Below, one piece after another: positions 12,258 through 22,025 of a stretch of 64,000 bases of DNA. Under the pieces are notes generated by a model, which had not been told where the DNA came from, did no database searches, and worked only from the letters and a program-made list of their open reading frames with translations. Each line of letters begins with the position of its first letter. The stretch's first letter is position 1. Source of the stretch: Scolanthus callimorphus (Eukaryota > Cnidaria > Anthozoa > Actiniaria > Edwardsiidae); the NCBI GenBank assembly GCA_033964015.1, contig CM066924.1, forward strand, positions 12,426,625-12,490,624, written 5' to 3'. The position numbers were made by a program, and so were the translations under genes.

Positions 12258-13412
12258 GGAAGGGGGGGGGGGAGGTGAAGGGGTGAATAGGGGTCCTCAA
12301 ATCCATGAAAATCTGCAGATCCGCACAAATGTTCGCCTCAATCCGAATCCGCAACGTTTGATTTATAGACACAGTTGACAATTAGAAAAAAATGCGTTTC
12401 ACTGTATCGCTTATACACGAACATCTCTCACTGAGAGACGTGTCATTATTTAGCGGGGTTTTCGTGATCCCCCGTCCCCTATTTGACCTAGTAGAATACA
12501 TTTTACAGAGAGAGGGGTTACATTTTTCTTTCGTTGCGCGCGAAGCGCGCCCACATTTTGATAAACGCATTAATCAAGCCTCAGAGAAAGGGTAGATAAA
12601 AATTGAAAAACGCTACCTCATCTATGTATGAAAGCTCCTATTGATGGGCTCCTGGGTCTGTATTTATACATGGCGGGCTTACACTTTTTCTATAAATGGC
12701 GCGGGGGTAGTGTCCCGCTGCGCGAGTTCTCAAAGAGTAAGTTAGATGTCATTCTTTATGCGCGCGAACCGCGCCGAAATTTTATTAGGTATGCGAAATT
12801 AAGTATGTGAAATAGGAAAGCAAATTAACGGCCTATAAATCCGAACATCCAGGGCTATTTGTTTACAGACCCAGGGGGGGGGGGGGATGGATCCCCATAT
12901 TTTCAGAAGGGGGTGCTCTTCCTATCCCTTAGGGTATAAAATTGACAGACGTGCTATCTCTTAGGGGTGTTTAAAATCAGACCTATCCCTAAGGGGAGTC
13001 TCAGACCAATCCTTGCCCAGAAATATATTGGTACTGACACCAGAACCGATATTTACAATGGAAACTTGGTTGAAAACCCTAAAAGACCTAAAATTTCGCT
13101 TTTATTTGTTTTGACCTGCCAAATTTGCTATCTTTTAGGGGTAAATTCGGCGGTCGCCACGCCAAATTTGCTTTCTTTTAGGGGTAAATTTGCTGTTTGC
13201 CACACCCATTTTGCTATCCCTTAGGGTCAAAATCAATTTTCCCGACGAGCACCCCCGTCTAAAATATTGGGAGTCCCCCCCCACCCCCCGGGTCCGATAC
13301 GTTTTGAGAATCCGAAAATCTGCTCGAGTTTTTCTTAAAATCCGTAATCCGTGTGCTATTTAGGCCAAAATCCGCCGATCCTCAAACCTATTCACCTTCC
13401 CCCTTCCATGGC
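12258..13412. mobile_element. Nested element with G/C-homopolymer ends
   Basis: The left end is G-rich, then AGGTGAAGGGGTGAATAGG followed by TCCTCAAATCC. The right end reads, in reverse complement, GGAAGGGGGAAGGTGAATAGG-like sequence followed by TTTGAGGATC, giving imperfect inverted termini. It separates two halves of the same minus-strand coding frame, so it is an insertion. Inside are G-runs at 12877 and C-runs at 13265, direct repeats around TGCTATC(T/C)(T/C)TTAGGG (12930-13230), and a dispersed-repeat copy at 12525-12600. Confidence 0.5.
12525..12600. repeat. Dispersed 'GCGAAGCGCGCC' repeat copy
   Basis: The motif order is TTCTTTCGTTGCGCGCGAAG, then CATTTTGATAAACGCAT, then AAGCCTCAGAGAAAGGGTAG. 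Related copies lie at 5105-5175, 20130-20230 (reversed in part) and 46130-46215. Confidence 0.55.
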
Positions 13413-13690
13413 TTCGGTAATCCCTTTTAACACATCTAGGCCATCTTCTAATGATGTGGTTCTGTGGTGAACCCTACACTCTTGGTCTTCATCCAAATGA
13501 AACAGTTCAATGAAGGGGCTCAGTTTGCCAGTGGCGCCGATAAGATATGCTTGTAGCCTCTAGCCTCTGTTAACATCACAGATGAATATCGTTGCGCGAT
13601 ACTCAGCTATAAACCTAGGACGGCGTGTTAAAGATTGGAGTGAAGCAGTCTTCGAATCCAAAAATTCGAAAGTTATTGGAGAATTGCTGC
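13400..13690 (-). pseudogene. Transposase-like remnant, 5' part
   Basis: Reading the minus strand from about 13685 gives a mostly open frame. It includes FLDSKTASLQSLTRRPRF, then AEYRATIFICDVNRG, a stop near 13560, then QAYLIGATGKLSPFIELFH and HRTTSLEDGLDVLKGITEAM up to the nested insertion at about 13410. The quality of the frame suggests real ancestral coding. I do not recognise the family. It most likely encoded the transposase of the surrounding TIR element and is inactivated by at least one in-frame stop and the insertion. Confidence 0.4.
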
Positions 13691-14271
13691 TTAAAATACT
13701 GTGATGATTGGACTTAATTCATAAACTTTACAAAGTAAAATGTTGCTTACCGATCGCGTTTGCCGTTTTCCCATTCTTCAATTCCGAGCAAAAATCAGCA
13801 AAGACAAAGAGTTTCCAGCAACACGCTCAAAAGAAAGAACAAAGCTTTACGGGATCCACCCCTATCATGCGGGGTAATGTTTAACTTGCTATACTTGCTA
13901 TACTTGCCTTCACCAATCAACATCGCTCATTTAGCATCACGGGGTGCTACCTGCTGGAAGGAACTTATCGGTACCTGGTCTTCTTTTCCAACCGCTTTGC
14001 AAGCACACTTAAAGTTTGGTTTATCGTGGTTGTGTATCACGGTATCACTGCTATCACTCTATCAGCTCAGTGTTGTGATGTTTGTTGAGTAAAGAACGTT
14101 TTTTTGACCCCCTATCCCATAAATATCGACATGACCCCTATATCTGAGAGGATGATCCCGATCCCAGTGGCCTAAATCGCGATCCCTGAGCCTCAAAATG
14201 GCGCTGATCCCTGATGCCATATACCTGGTTACTACCCTGGTCTGATACTTGAGAGCTATGTTATTTATCAT

Positions 14272-14456
14272 TTTTGTACGGTTTCGAGCTGCGCGGGGTT
14301 CACTTACCGGGAATAATGAACCGCGCTTGTGACTTGCTGAGTCGCTGGTCCTCTGACCGGTCAGCCCCTCAGCGCTTCGCTGACGAGTTTTCCACGGTTT
14401 ATTTCAGTGAAGTTTCTGTTATTCCTGCGCATTTCGTACTAAACGAATATTTTTGA
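14272..14456 (+). pseudogene. DIRS-like RNase H/connector scrap
   Basis: The translated stretch includes FELRGVHLPG, NRACDLLSRWSSDRS and later FADEFSTVYF, then a stop. The 'HLPG..N..CDLLSRW' pattern is the C-terminal RNase H motif seen in tyrosine-recombinase retroelements; compare HLPGHRNSSADWLSRL in the element at 41151-42356. Only this 60-codon fragment survives, just outside the right end of the 3.09-kb transposon. Confidence 0.5.
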
Positions 14457-14459
14457 ATA

Positions 14460-15020
14460 ATCATTGTGTTTATTGTCGTGTTCGCACGACCGGAAAGGGG
14501 GTTAATATAACTTAGGAGAGAGTGTTTCACTCTAGGGTGCACACTTTACTTTAAAACAGTTAAGATACTTCAAGGTTGTAAAACTAAATTCTATTTATGT
14601 ATCTACACAATTACATGGTCGCAGTTAATTTGAGTAACTGTTGGTAGTCATGTCAATTCATGGGAAAGTGTATGATAATTGATTTCTGATCATTTTTACA
14701 ATAAAAATATTTTAATAGAAACACTATTTCTGCACCCCGCGGAACTTTCCGAGATTCAAGCAACTCACCAGGGTGCCGTATATTCAGACCTTACTGAAGT
14801 TCATCATATAAGGTGCGTGATATGCAAAATCCTTCTGGGGTGTACTCATGGTGATAAGGGAACTCATGGAAAACATGGAAGCCTTTCCCCCATGGCAATT
14901 GTGATTTTTTCCTTTTCCTCCTTTTCCTGTTTTTTTTTTTATACAAAACAGAGAACACAAACTAAATCGATTTCTTCATCACCACACTCCGTGAATTTTT
15001 CACGGGCATCAGCTACTTGT
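14460..15020. other. No supported gene
   Basis: A 250-codon plus-strand open frame begins at 14679, but its middle is the foldback repeat at 15023-15294 and its early part is low-complexity serine/phenylalanine. I do not accept it as a gene as a whole. Confidence 0.45.
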
Positions 15021-15022
15021 TA

Positions 15023-15294
15023 TTACAACTGTGTGCATTGCTACGCCACCTCAAAATTCACTGTTGCGATGGGCGATTGGCGATTTTTAGCAGTCAATCA
15101 TACCCAAAACGTTGAATTCGGCTACTTCAGTGGGTCAACATTGATTGCCCAATCAGCTAAAATTATTGTAAGCTATCCTTTAGCTTTCTGGCCTAGAATT
15201 ATTAACTTTCTGCTCAAGAAAATTGACATTGCAATTTCTTTGCTGAGAATCGCCAATCGCAACAGTGAATTTCGAGGTCGCGTAGCAATGCATA
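15023..15294. mobile_element. Foldback (inverted-repeat) element
   Basis: The left arm (about 15023-15095, TGCATTGCTACGC then ATTCACTGTTGCGAT and GGCGATT) pairs with the right arm (about 15240-15294) read in reverse complement, at high identity over about 50 bp. The spacer is about 150 bp. Such structures are typical of MITEs. Confidence 0.65.
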
Positions 15295-15460
15295 CGGTGG
15301 TAAAGGACGAAGTGAAGGTTCTGAGAGAATCTCTTGAGTCTGACCTTAACTTACGGCACGGCACGGCTCGCTTCAAGCGCATAAAAGAGGACATCTATTA
15401 CAGTTTTAGGAAACACGCGCGACGAAGCTAATAACTTCAAAAAAATAATCCCCACCTAAA

Positions 15461-15560
15461 TGCCTGGCGGGCAGTAGCTACTATGTTCGAAAAAACTGAC
15501 GCTTTAATTAGGTCAGCTTGAGTTCGACGTTCTAAGCATAGATATTCATGGGGCCGCATT
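15461..15560. repeat. Dispersed repeat shared with 20022-20070
   Basis: Both copies contain CCTGGCGGGCAGT, CTATGTTCGAAA and GAGTTCGACGTT in the same order. The function is unknown. Confidence 0.5.
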
Positions 15561-15564
15561 TTAT

Positions 15565-17130
15565 TTTATTTTTTTTTGAGCGCTTTGCGCTCATAAAGAA
15601 TTTACAGCCTTTGGGTACTCTCCAAAATGAATGTTCACATCAACCTTTTGTCTGATGAAGTGATTTGTTAAAATCTGGGCGCGCATCACGCACAACTAAA
15701 AGAAGAATGCGATCTTCTCTTTCTGCAAAACGTCGGAGTTCCCTTTATCATAATTCGTTGTACTAAGAAGCAGCAGTGACGTAACTTTTGAGTTGTTTCA
15801 GGTTCGTACACAGAGAGCAGCCTAAATGTCTTCCACTAAATATGGGGGATAGATAGGGGGATAACGCCGTAGAGTGGAATTTCTAGAAGCGCTGGCACAG
15901 AGACGTGTCATAGCTGGTCCCCAAAAAGAAAAGTGAGAAACGAAAAAGTCGACTCGACTTGTTACATACAGCCGCCCAGCAGTAACATGACGCATAAGAT
16001 GATTCTGACAAGTATAACTGAAATTAATATCAGTTAAAAGGCACACCATTTATAATAATTATTGAATACAGTCATTAACTCCTTTGATTCTGGATTTTAG
16101 AACCATCACTGAAAATAAATCATGTTTGCTCAACTCTCTGCATTTTCTTAAAATTTGGTAAATTTCAGCCTGAACGTTCTTATTAAAAAAGGGAGTTATA
16201 AAAAACATGTGTACATCTTTTTATGTTTAAGTTAGCTACCTATTTTTTTCTTTGAAAAACTAGGACAACCCCCCCCCCCTTCCCCTCCACATAAAATTAC
16301 AAGTCCCTAACTCTAGAGAATTTCACACGAGGAAAACATGAAAACAATCACACCCTGGAAAAACAAACAATTTTTACTGCCAAACGTCTGTACAAACAAT
16401 TGCAAGTTGTGATCGCGGGTTCCTCAAATATAGTGGCTTCCAATTTTCTTATTATTCGAATAACAGTGATGCAGATTCCAGGTTTCTGCTTTGTAGGAAT
16501 CAAACTCAGAAATTACTAGGCGGCTGATACTACTACACTTCTGATACTCGCTAAAAGCTTTGATCGCGCTTCAGACAGGAGTGTTTGTCTGTTTTGCTTA
16601 CCCGAAATTGCTAATGAACAAATTAAAGGATTCTAGATATCGCAGTAAGCTTGTAACAGTGTTTATTTCAAATTCGGGTTTCCGGTTTCTGGGAACGAAA
16701 ACGAGGAACTATTTGTGCTGTTAAAAATCCTATTTCTGAAAAATAAATCTCGACGCAAGTTGCAAGCCTAATTACACACGATTCGTATCACCGCGAACCG
16801 TGAGAACCTTGCCCTCAAATTAAATTGTAAATCAAATCAACGTTTAATGCGCGCTAAATAGATTGCTTGTAGATAAAACGGGAATCCCCGAATTCTTGAG
16901 AGGTACATGTTACTAAAATCGATCAAAATGTCAACACGCAAAGTTCTTGACATAGAAACAAATCTTAATGAATCCTTCAAATTTTGTTTCTCTAGAACTT
17001 TTATATATTAGTTATTCTTGTGATATCTTTACGGAATGTATCTGGATGTTCGCTCTGTGTCCTAATTCAATAAAAATAATATTTAGATATTAAATTTCTT
17101 GTTTAAAGAACGAATACCTTTTCTTATCTT
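15565..17130. other. Intergenic or intronic, nothing firm
   Basis: AT-rich sequence with a C-homopolymer at 16270. No exon with splice signals is seen until 17137. Confidence 0.4.
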
Positions 17131-17136
17131 TTCCAG

Positions 17137-17298
17137 GTGCATGCAAGAGAGAACATTAAAGGCGGCGAGACGTGGGCGCGACGTTATCATTTCTGTGACA
17201 CTTTTTATACAATACAAAAACACAACAATTGCCCTATTAGTGCAAGTCCCACCAGATATAATTTGGTGAGACTCACTGAAAATGGACATCCCGACCAG
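17137..17298 (+). CDS. Candidate internal exon, unknown protein
   Basis: A 162-nt open segment is preceded by a pyrimidine tract and TTTTCCAG and followed by CCAG|GTAAGC, so both splice sites are good. It is exactly 54 codons, phase 0 at both ends. The translation begins VHARENIKGGETWARRYH and contains FCDTFYTIQKHNNCP and RYNLVRLTENGHPDQ. I do not recognise the family. It joins in frame to the 13-codon exon at 17506. Neither a start codon exon nor a terminal exon could be found nearby. Confidence 0.4.
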
Positions 17299-17505
17299 GT
17301 AAGCAATCATAGATATTAGCGTAAGCTATAGTAGGAAAAATTATTTAAGTATTTAAGCATTTAAACACACAATCGGAAAAAGCACAAAAGCTTATTTAAA
17401 TGGAGAGGTGTATACGTTTGCTATTGACGACGGTCCATAGCTGTAGAACGAACTTCTTAAGTTACTAGTTTCGAAAACTAATAATACTCTTGCTCTAAAT
17501 TTCAG

Positions 17506-17544
17506 AGCTTTCAGTCTGTTACTGATACTATTTTCACTGTTGAG
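17506..17544 (+). CDS. Candidate 39-nt micro-exon
   Basis: It is preceded by AAATTTCAG and followed by GAG|GTAAGT. It encodes 13 codons (SFQSVTDTIFTVE) in phase 0, continuing the exon at 17137-17298. A length divisible by three and strong splice sites support it, but the transcript context is missing. Confidence 0.35.
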
Positions 17545-17559
17545 GTAAGTTTCCCTATA

Positions 17560-18260
17560 ATATGGACCGACTTCTAACGTGTCAACGTTTCCCTGTTAAT
17601 TCCGAGTAGCTTACTTTAAAGGGGAAGAAGTCAATACTTGGAGAATTGAAATAGCCCTATGCCCTTGAGACCTTGAATTCATTCAACTTTGTATGCAAAT
17701 AATTTGTTTTTCTTTGTTTCTACAGCGCAATAACAATAATCGCAATTTTGCGGTTTGATAGTTAAGGGCTTTAATTTGCAAGGATTTCCAACTAACGCAA
17801 GGATTTCCCACGCCATAGCAAGTGTCAAGCAGGGCGGGCATGTTCATTGTGCCCTTTGAGGCTTCACGAAAATGCATAAATATCAAAATACGAGAGCAAC
17901 GGTCTTTCCAAATGAGCAAAGCCATTATTCCAACAGGGCATGTGAAATTCAATGAATTAAAATAGGCATAGGTAGTATGTATTAGTTTGAGGAGTTCCAG
18001 GGGGTGTCCCGTTGGTGAGGCAATTGTAATATTGTAGGTATTCTTTACGTAGCAAGAACATTATTTTCAGTTTCCTTGAAGTGCCTATAATAACAAAACT
18101 GAAATACTTTTTCCCGATATTTATTCACTAAATGATTCCTTGGTAGGTTGAAAATCGTAAAAAGTTAAGGAAACGGATTTGGGTGGCCTGTGGTGAAATG
18201 CAGGGATTTCGGGTATCTTTCGGGAGACTAGTAATAAGTCTTGAGAAACAAGTGACATCG
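17560..18260. other. Nothing firm
   Basis: Open frames at 17683-17952(-) and 18121-18511(-) lack domains. The second lies mostly over the dispersed repeat at 18265-18410. Confidence 0.4.
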
Positions 18261-18264
18261 AGAA

Positions 18265-18410
18265 TCGCGGGATGCATAGCCTGCGTAGCGGAAAAGGGAA
18301 GGGGAGGGAGTAGGGGCAAGCGAAAACCGGATATAGCGCGGGCCGCAAGGGGTTCTGGGAAGGGAGGAAGGGAGAGCCTGCAAGAGGACCATTGTTTGGA
18401 CTTCGCCGCC
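18265..18410. repeat. Interspersed element, copy 1
   Basis: A GC-rich block shares AAGGGAAGGGGAGGGAG, AATAGCGCGGGCCGCAAGG-like and GAGCCTGCAAGAGGACCA motifs with 30361-30480 and with its inverted partner at 32160-32280. A shorter relative lies at 22838-22990. It probably belongs to a MITE family. Confidence 0.65.
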
Positions 18411-18555
18411 CCTTCTGACGAGACAGCGTGGCGCACGCGTGATCGCAGTCTGTAATTTTGAATAGCTGTCAAAATCAGCCAATCAATGCTTCTGTTTACA
18501 TTGTATTTCACTTCCGTTTCTTGTCAAATAAAATGTTACACGTGAGTTTGTTGTT

Positions 18556-19511
18556 ATGTCGGCAACGGAGAGCGAAAAAGAGAATATACCACTGAAAAGA
18601 AGGCCCAGATCAGAGAATTAAGCTAACGAAACTTGCCGATTTTGCAGCAAGAGCTTGAGAACGCAGTATGAAAATCAGTTGAAGTTTCAGTCGTACATAG
18701 ATATATTCAAGGAAAGTAAAAGGCGCGATTGTTTTGGAGTGGTGATCGCGGAAAACTTGAGGTCGATCGGGATTCCAGTCGTTTCGTCTTCCTTTCAGTC
18801 ACAAGTTGTATGTCCTCCATGTTCAAGGAAGCTAAATAATCTGGTGGAGACATTTAAGGCGGTATCGAAAGCGTTCAAGTCAGAACAACCGGCGAAAAAG
18901 AGAGTAGCGAGCGAGGTTGTTGTAACTCCGGAAAGAAGTAGTTACGGGAACCGCAAAATATCTAGGCAATTCTCACCTCGAAAGTCGTCTCGGTCCAGGA
19001 AGTCCCTATTCGCAGAAAAGTTAGTTCAAGAAGATGCAATTCTCTCTAGGCTGAATGTAGACGATTTGGACACCTCCAAAAAGTCAGATGTAAAGGTTGT
19101 CATAGCTTATCCTTCGGGAAAGGTGATCGTTAAGAACAATTTCGACGACGAGGTGAAATCGTTGATTACAAATGTTTGCTTTTCCAATTGGGAAACAGCC
19201 ATAGGAACTTTATTTCGTAACAATGAACTGTTAGAAGAACTCATTTCCCAGCTCTCTCGGCAAACGCAAAGGGAATTTCGTTGTTATAGCAAGAAGGAGA
19301 GTTGCTTAAAGTTCTCCACGCCTGACCAGATTGCGGTATTTTCGAATAAACTGCTCTGCAAAGAAGTCGAGGTAGAGTGTCCTATTTTTAACGCTGCTAT
19401 TACAGGAGCTTGCAAGGCAGTACAACGAGTATAAGGACTTCCACAGTAGAGAGCTTGAGGCCCATATTTGTGCATCTTTTATGTCCAAGTGTGGGATGAA
19501 CACTATAGAAG
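18556..19511 (+). CDS. Exon 1 of DUF6589-type gene (broken)
   Basis: The start ATG at 18556 is followed by MSATESEKENIPLKRR and an in-frame TAA at 18619. Beyond it come NETCRFCSKSLRT and, about 45 residues later, CPPCSRKLNNLVETF, a paired-cysteine module. The middle is basic and serine-rich (RKISRQFSPRKSSRSRKSLF). The last third (DVKVVIAYPSGKVIVKNNF through LISQLSRQTQREFRC) is regular protein sequence. The frame moves by one base near 19400, after which EYKDFHSRELEAHICASFM runs to the splice donor. Without the stop and the shift, the exon would encode about 318 residues. Confidence 0.6.
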
Positions 19512-20129
19512 GTAAGAAAATGTAGAAAGCTTGATTTATGGCCTGCAATTTATTACAAGGATTGGATATGGGATGCTGCACCTGTACCTCTGTACCCCTC
19601 AAATATTCAAATCAGTTATGCACCAGTCAATTGTAACCACCACCCCCCAACCTCGGGGAAGGGTGGGGACATGAATGTTCAGCTGCGCAATACTAGATTT
19701 TTGTCCCCACCCCTGAGGCGAAATGTGTTGGAAATTCCCCCACCCTGCGGGGCAAGGATTGAAGTGATTCAATGCTACCATGCCAATATATATTGAGTCC
19801 TTTCACCTGAATAAGAAATTTTCTAAGTAGTTATTCCAACAAATTCTCTATCATTTGCATTTTTCTACTTCACTTCACTCAATACGTAATAAAAATATCA
19901 TTTAATATAGTCTTTGGCAACTAGTGCAACGAGGACACTACCTTCGCACCGTTCACAAGAACAAGTGTATCTTGGCGAGGAAAAACTAACTCCAACCAAA
20001 AATGCTCTGCAGTGATAGGCCTGGCGGGCAGTCACTATGTTCGAAAGAAGAGTAAGTGTGAGTTCGACGTTACAGAAATTCGTCATTTGGGCTGCGCTTC
20101 ACGCAAATGAATAATAATAATTTCGTCAT

Positions 20130-20220
20130 TTCGGCGCTCAATTTCGCGCATGAAAAATAAAACCTACAGGATTTGTTTACTATACATAACAAACGGAACG
20201 TTCATCTACACTTTCTCTGA
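20130..20220. repeat. Dispersed repeat, coral-type GC island
   Basis: The sequence contains TCGGCGCTCAATTTCGCGC and ACGGAACGTTCATCTACACT, motifs shared with the copies at 12525 and 46130. Confidence 0.4.
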
Positions 20221-20383
20221 GACCCCGTCCACACGTGATTTTCTAACGCGATTTTGTTTGAATCCGTATACCTTTTGATATGTTTGGGCCCCCCGTCCAC
20301 ACTAACACGCTAATCGTTTTCATCAAATCCGTATAAGTTTGAAAACGAATACTTTGGAAAACGCGTTAGTGTGGACAGGGCCT
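20221..20383. mobile_element. Hairpin MITE, 'GTCCACAC' family
   Basis: The left end CCCGTCCACAC...CTAACGCG and right end ACGCGTTAGTGTGGACAGGG form inverted arms. An internal CCCGTCCACACTAACACGC repeats the terminus. It is nested in the 1.0-kb element. Confidence 0.55.
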
Positions 20384-20808
20384 GAGGCTTGATGAAATGT
20401 GTTTATCAAAATTCGGGCGCTCCTGAGGTGGATGTATTTCCAAGGCGAAGAGAGTATTGGGAATAGGTTCTATCCCCCAACTAATCCCCCACACTCAGGG
20501 GTGGGGGTCCATGAAAAGAATATCCCCCATGTAGTCGGGACCAAAACCTGACCGATATGTATAAATGCCCCACGTTGCCCCCACCCTCCCCCGAGGTTGG
20601 GGGGTGGTGCTTACAATTGACTGGTGCATTACTTGAATGGAAACTTAATAACCTAAAAAAGAAATTTGCTTAGGGCCATTAATTTTTGTCTCATGCCCAA
20701 TATCTTTGGGTCAAGCTGGCAAAAAATAAAACAGCATGTAAATCTGCGACACTAAGCATTTAGCTGTTTTGGACAAAAAAAAATTATTAGGAATTTGTTT
20801 ATTTACAG

Positions 20809-20998
20809 ATGCTCCAGACTGTCAGTTTCCAAGCAATGAGGCAGACAGACCAACAAGATCTACCTATGTAGTTTCTACTGAGGTGTCCAACACAGTGGAG
20901 CAAACCGATCTACTGGATGAGAAGCTCAAACAGAATGAGTTTGCCTGCCGATTTGAGGGGTGTGCCAACACGTTCACTCTGCACTCACGGCGAGTAAG
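20809..20998 (+). CDS. Exon 2, first half of C2H2 finger
   Basis: The acceptor TTTACAG and donor AAG|GTGAGC are clear. It encodes an acidic linker (TEVSNTVEQTDLLDEKLKQN) and then FACRFEGCANTFTLHSRRVR, the cysteine half and helix start of a C2H2 finger. The two histidines must come from the next exon, and two candidate exons supply them (21341 and 22026). Confidence 0.6.
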
Positions 20999-21340
20999 GT
21001 GAGCACCTTATACACTGCATTCTTTGGATCTTTGGTGTAAAAATGGTAGTGATGACCATACAAAAATCCTGAAGAACCCTAACAAAGTCCAAGCCATGAA
21101 ACTTCCATCACCTTGAAATACCCCTTCATTTAAATTTGCATCGAGAAACATAGCTGTAAATTCACCCCTCAAATAATATAAATCATGAAAATAAACATGT
21201 CAGTAAAAATTTGTTGAAGATTCGTTTAGGTGGTCTTGGATGGTGTAGTCACACTGTAAACAAATTTTGGGCTCCTTTACTCAGGCTACACACAGATCTG
21301 TTATTGGAGGTACATTCATATTTTTATACTTATTTATCAG

Positions 21341-21401
21341 GCATGAAGTCACTGTCCATGGACTGAGATTGCAAGTTTACCAAGGAGATGAAAGAGATTA
21401 A
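21341..21401 (+). CDS. Alternative finger-completing exon A
   Basis: After TTTATCAG the exon reads HEVTVHGLRLQVYQGDERD then TAA. It supplies HxxxxH in the right frame to complete the finger from exon 2. If used, the protein would end 19 residues later, without the C-terminal DUF6589-type block. Confidence 0.45.
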
Positions 21402-22025
21402 TTTGGGTACTTCTTCTGTTGATCACCTGATAGTGGGCTAGTGTACAGCACAGATCAAACACGAAAAAGGTCAGTAAACATGACAGAGAAAACTATATTA
21501 ATGGTCAGTATTAATCTAATCAGGACAAAATAAGAACACTAATATAAACTTCTGTTAATGTTTGAAGTTGTAAGAAATGATTGTTTTAAAACAATATGAT
21601 GTAAATTATTTTGTTCCAAGAATTGTTTCAAATCATTACTTCATTTACAAATAGATTAAGCTACCTGGAATGATCAAAAGCTCCCTGGCATGCTTAGTGA
21701 AAACACACATGGTACAGATCCAGGAAATTTTTTGAGAGAGAGGGGAGGGGGTTGCCTAACAAAGGTTCCATCAGGTCTTACAAAAAACAAAGCCTCTGTA
21801 AGGTAACTTGTTGGTCGATAAAAAGAACCTTGTGCTGTAAAAGCATCTGACATTTCAAATAGGGAAACAAGGTATGTGTGTATTCAATGAAATAAACATT
21901 TTGCAATTAATATTTTGAACAAATTCACCCCTGGCACCACCCTTTGATCTGCCTACCAGTACTAAAAATACCTATGTACTGAAAATTGAAAGCTTGATTT
22001 TTATTCCCATAATTTTATTTTGTAG

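Larger units (their letters stand above)
11147..14239 (-). mobile_element. 3.09-kb DNA transposon with 20-bp TIRs
   Basis: The left end CAGGGTAGTAACCAGGTATA is repeated exactly in reverse complement at the right end. The immediate flanks are both GTCTGAT (11140-11146 and 14240-14246), a 7-bp target duplication. Coding remnants inside lie on the minus strand (13400-13690, then 11667-12257), split by a nested element at 12258-13412. A terminus starting CAGGG fits hAT, but hAT duplicates 8 bp; P-like elements can show 7-8 bp. The protein does not settle the superfamily. Degenerate 'GATCCCTGATCCC' runs occupy both subterminal regions. Confidence 0.75.
19619..20628. mobile_element. 1.0-kb TIR element with TTA duplication
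   Basis: The ends TGCACCAGTCAATTGT and ACAATTGACTGGTGCA are exact reverse complements. The next ~30 bp (CCACCACCCCCCAACCTCGG / CCGAGGTTGGGGGGTGGTG) also pair. Flanks are TTA on both sides (19616-19618, 20629-20631). It lies in intron 1 of the DUF6589-type gene, has no transposase and contains another hairpin element. Confidence 0.65.

Noticed and set aside
14679..15431. 250-codon plus-strand ORF as a protein-coding gene
   Set aside because: It crosses a foldback element and low-complexity sequence. Only its last part looks protein-like.
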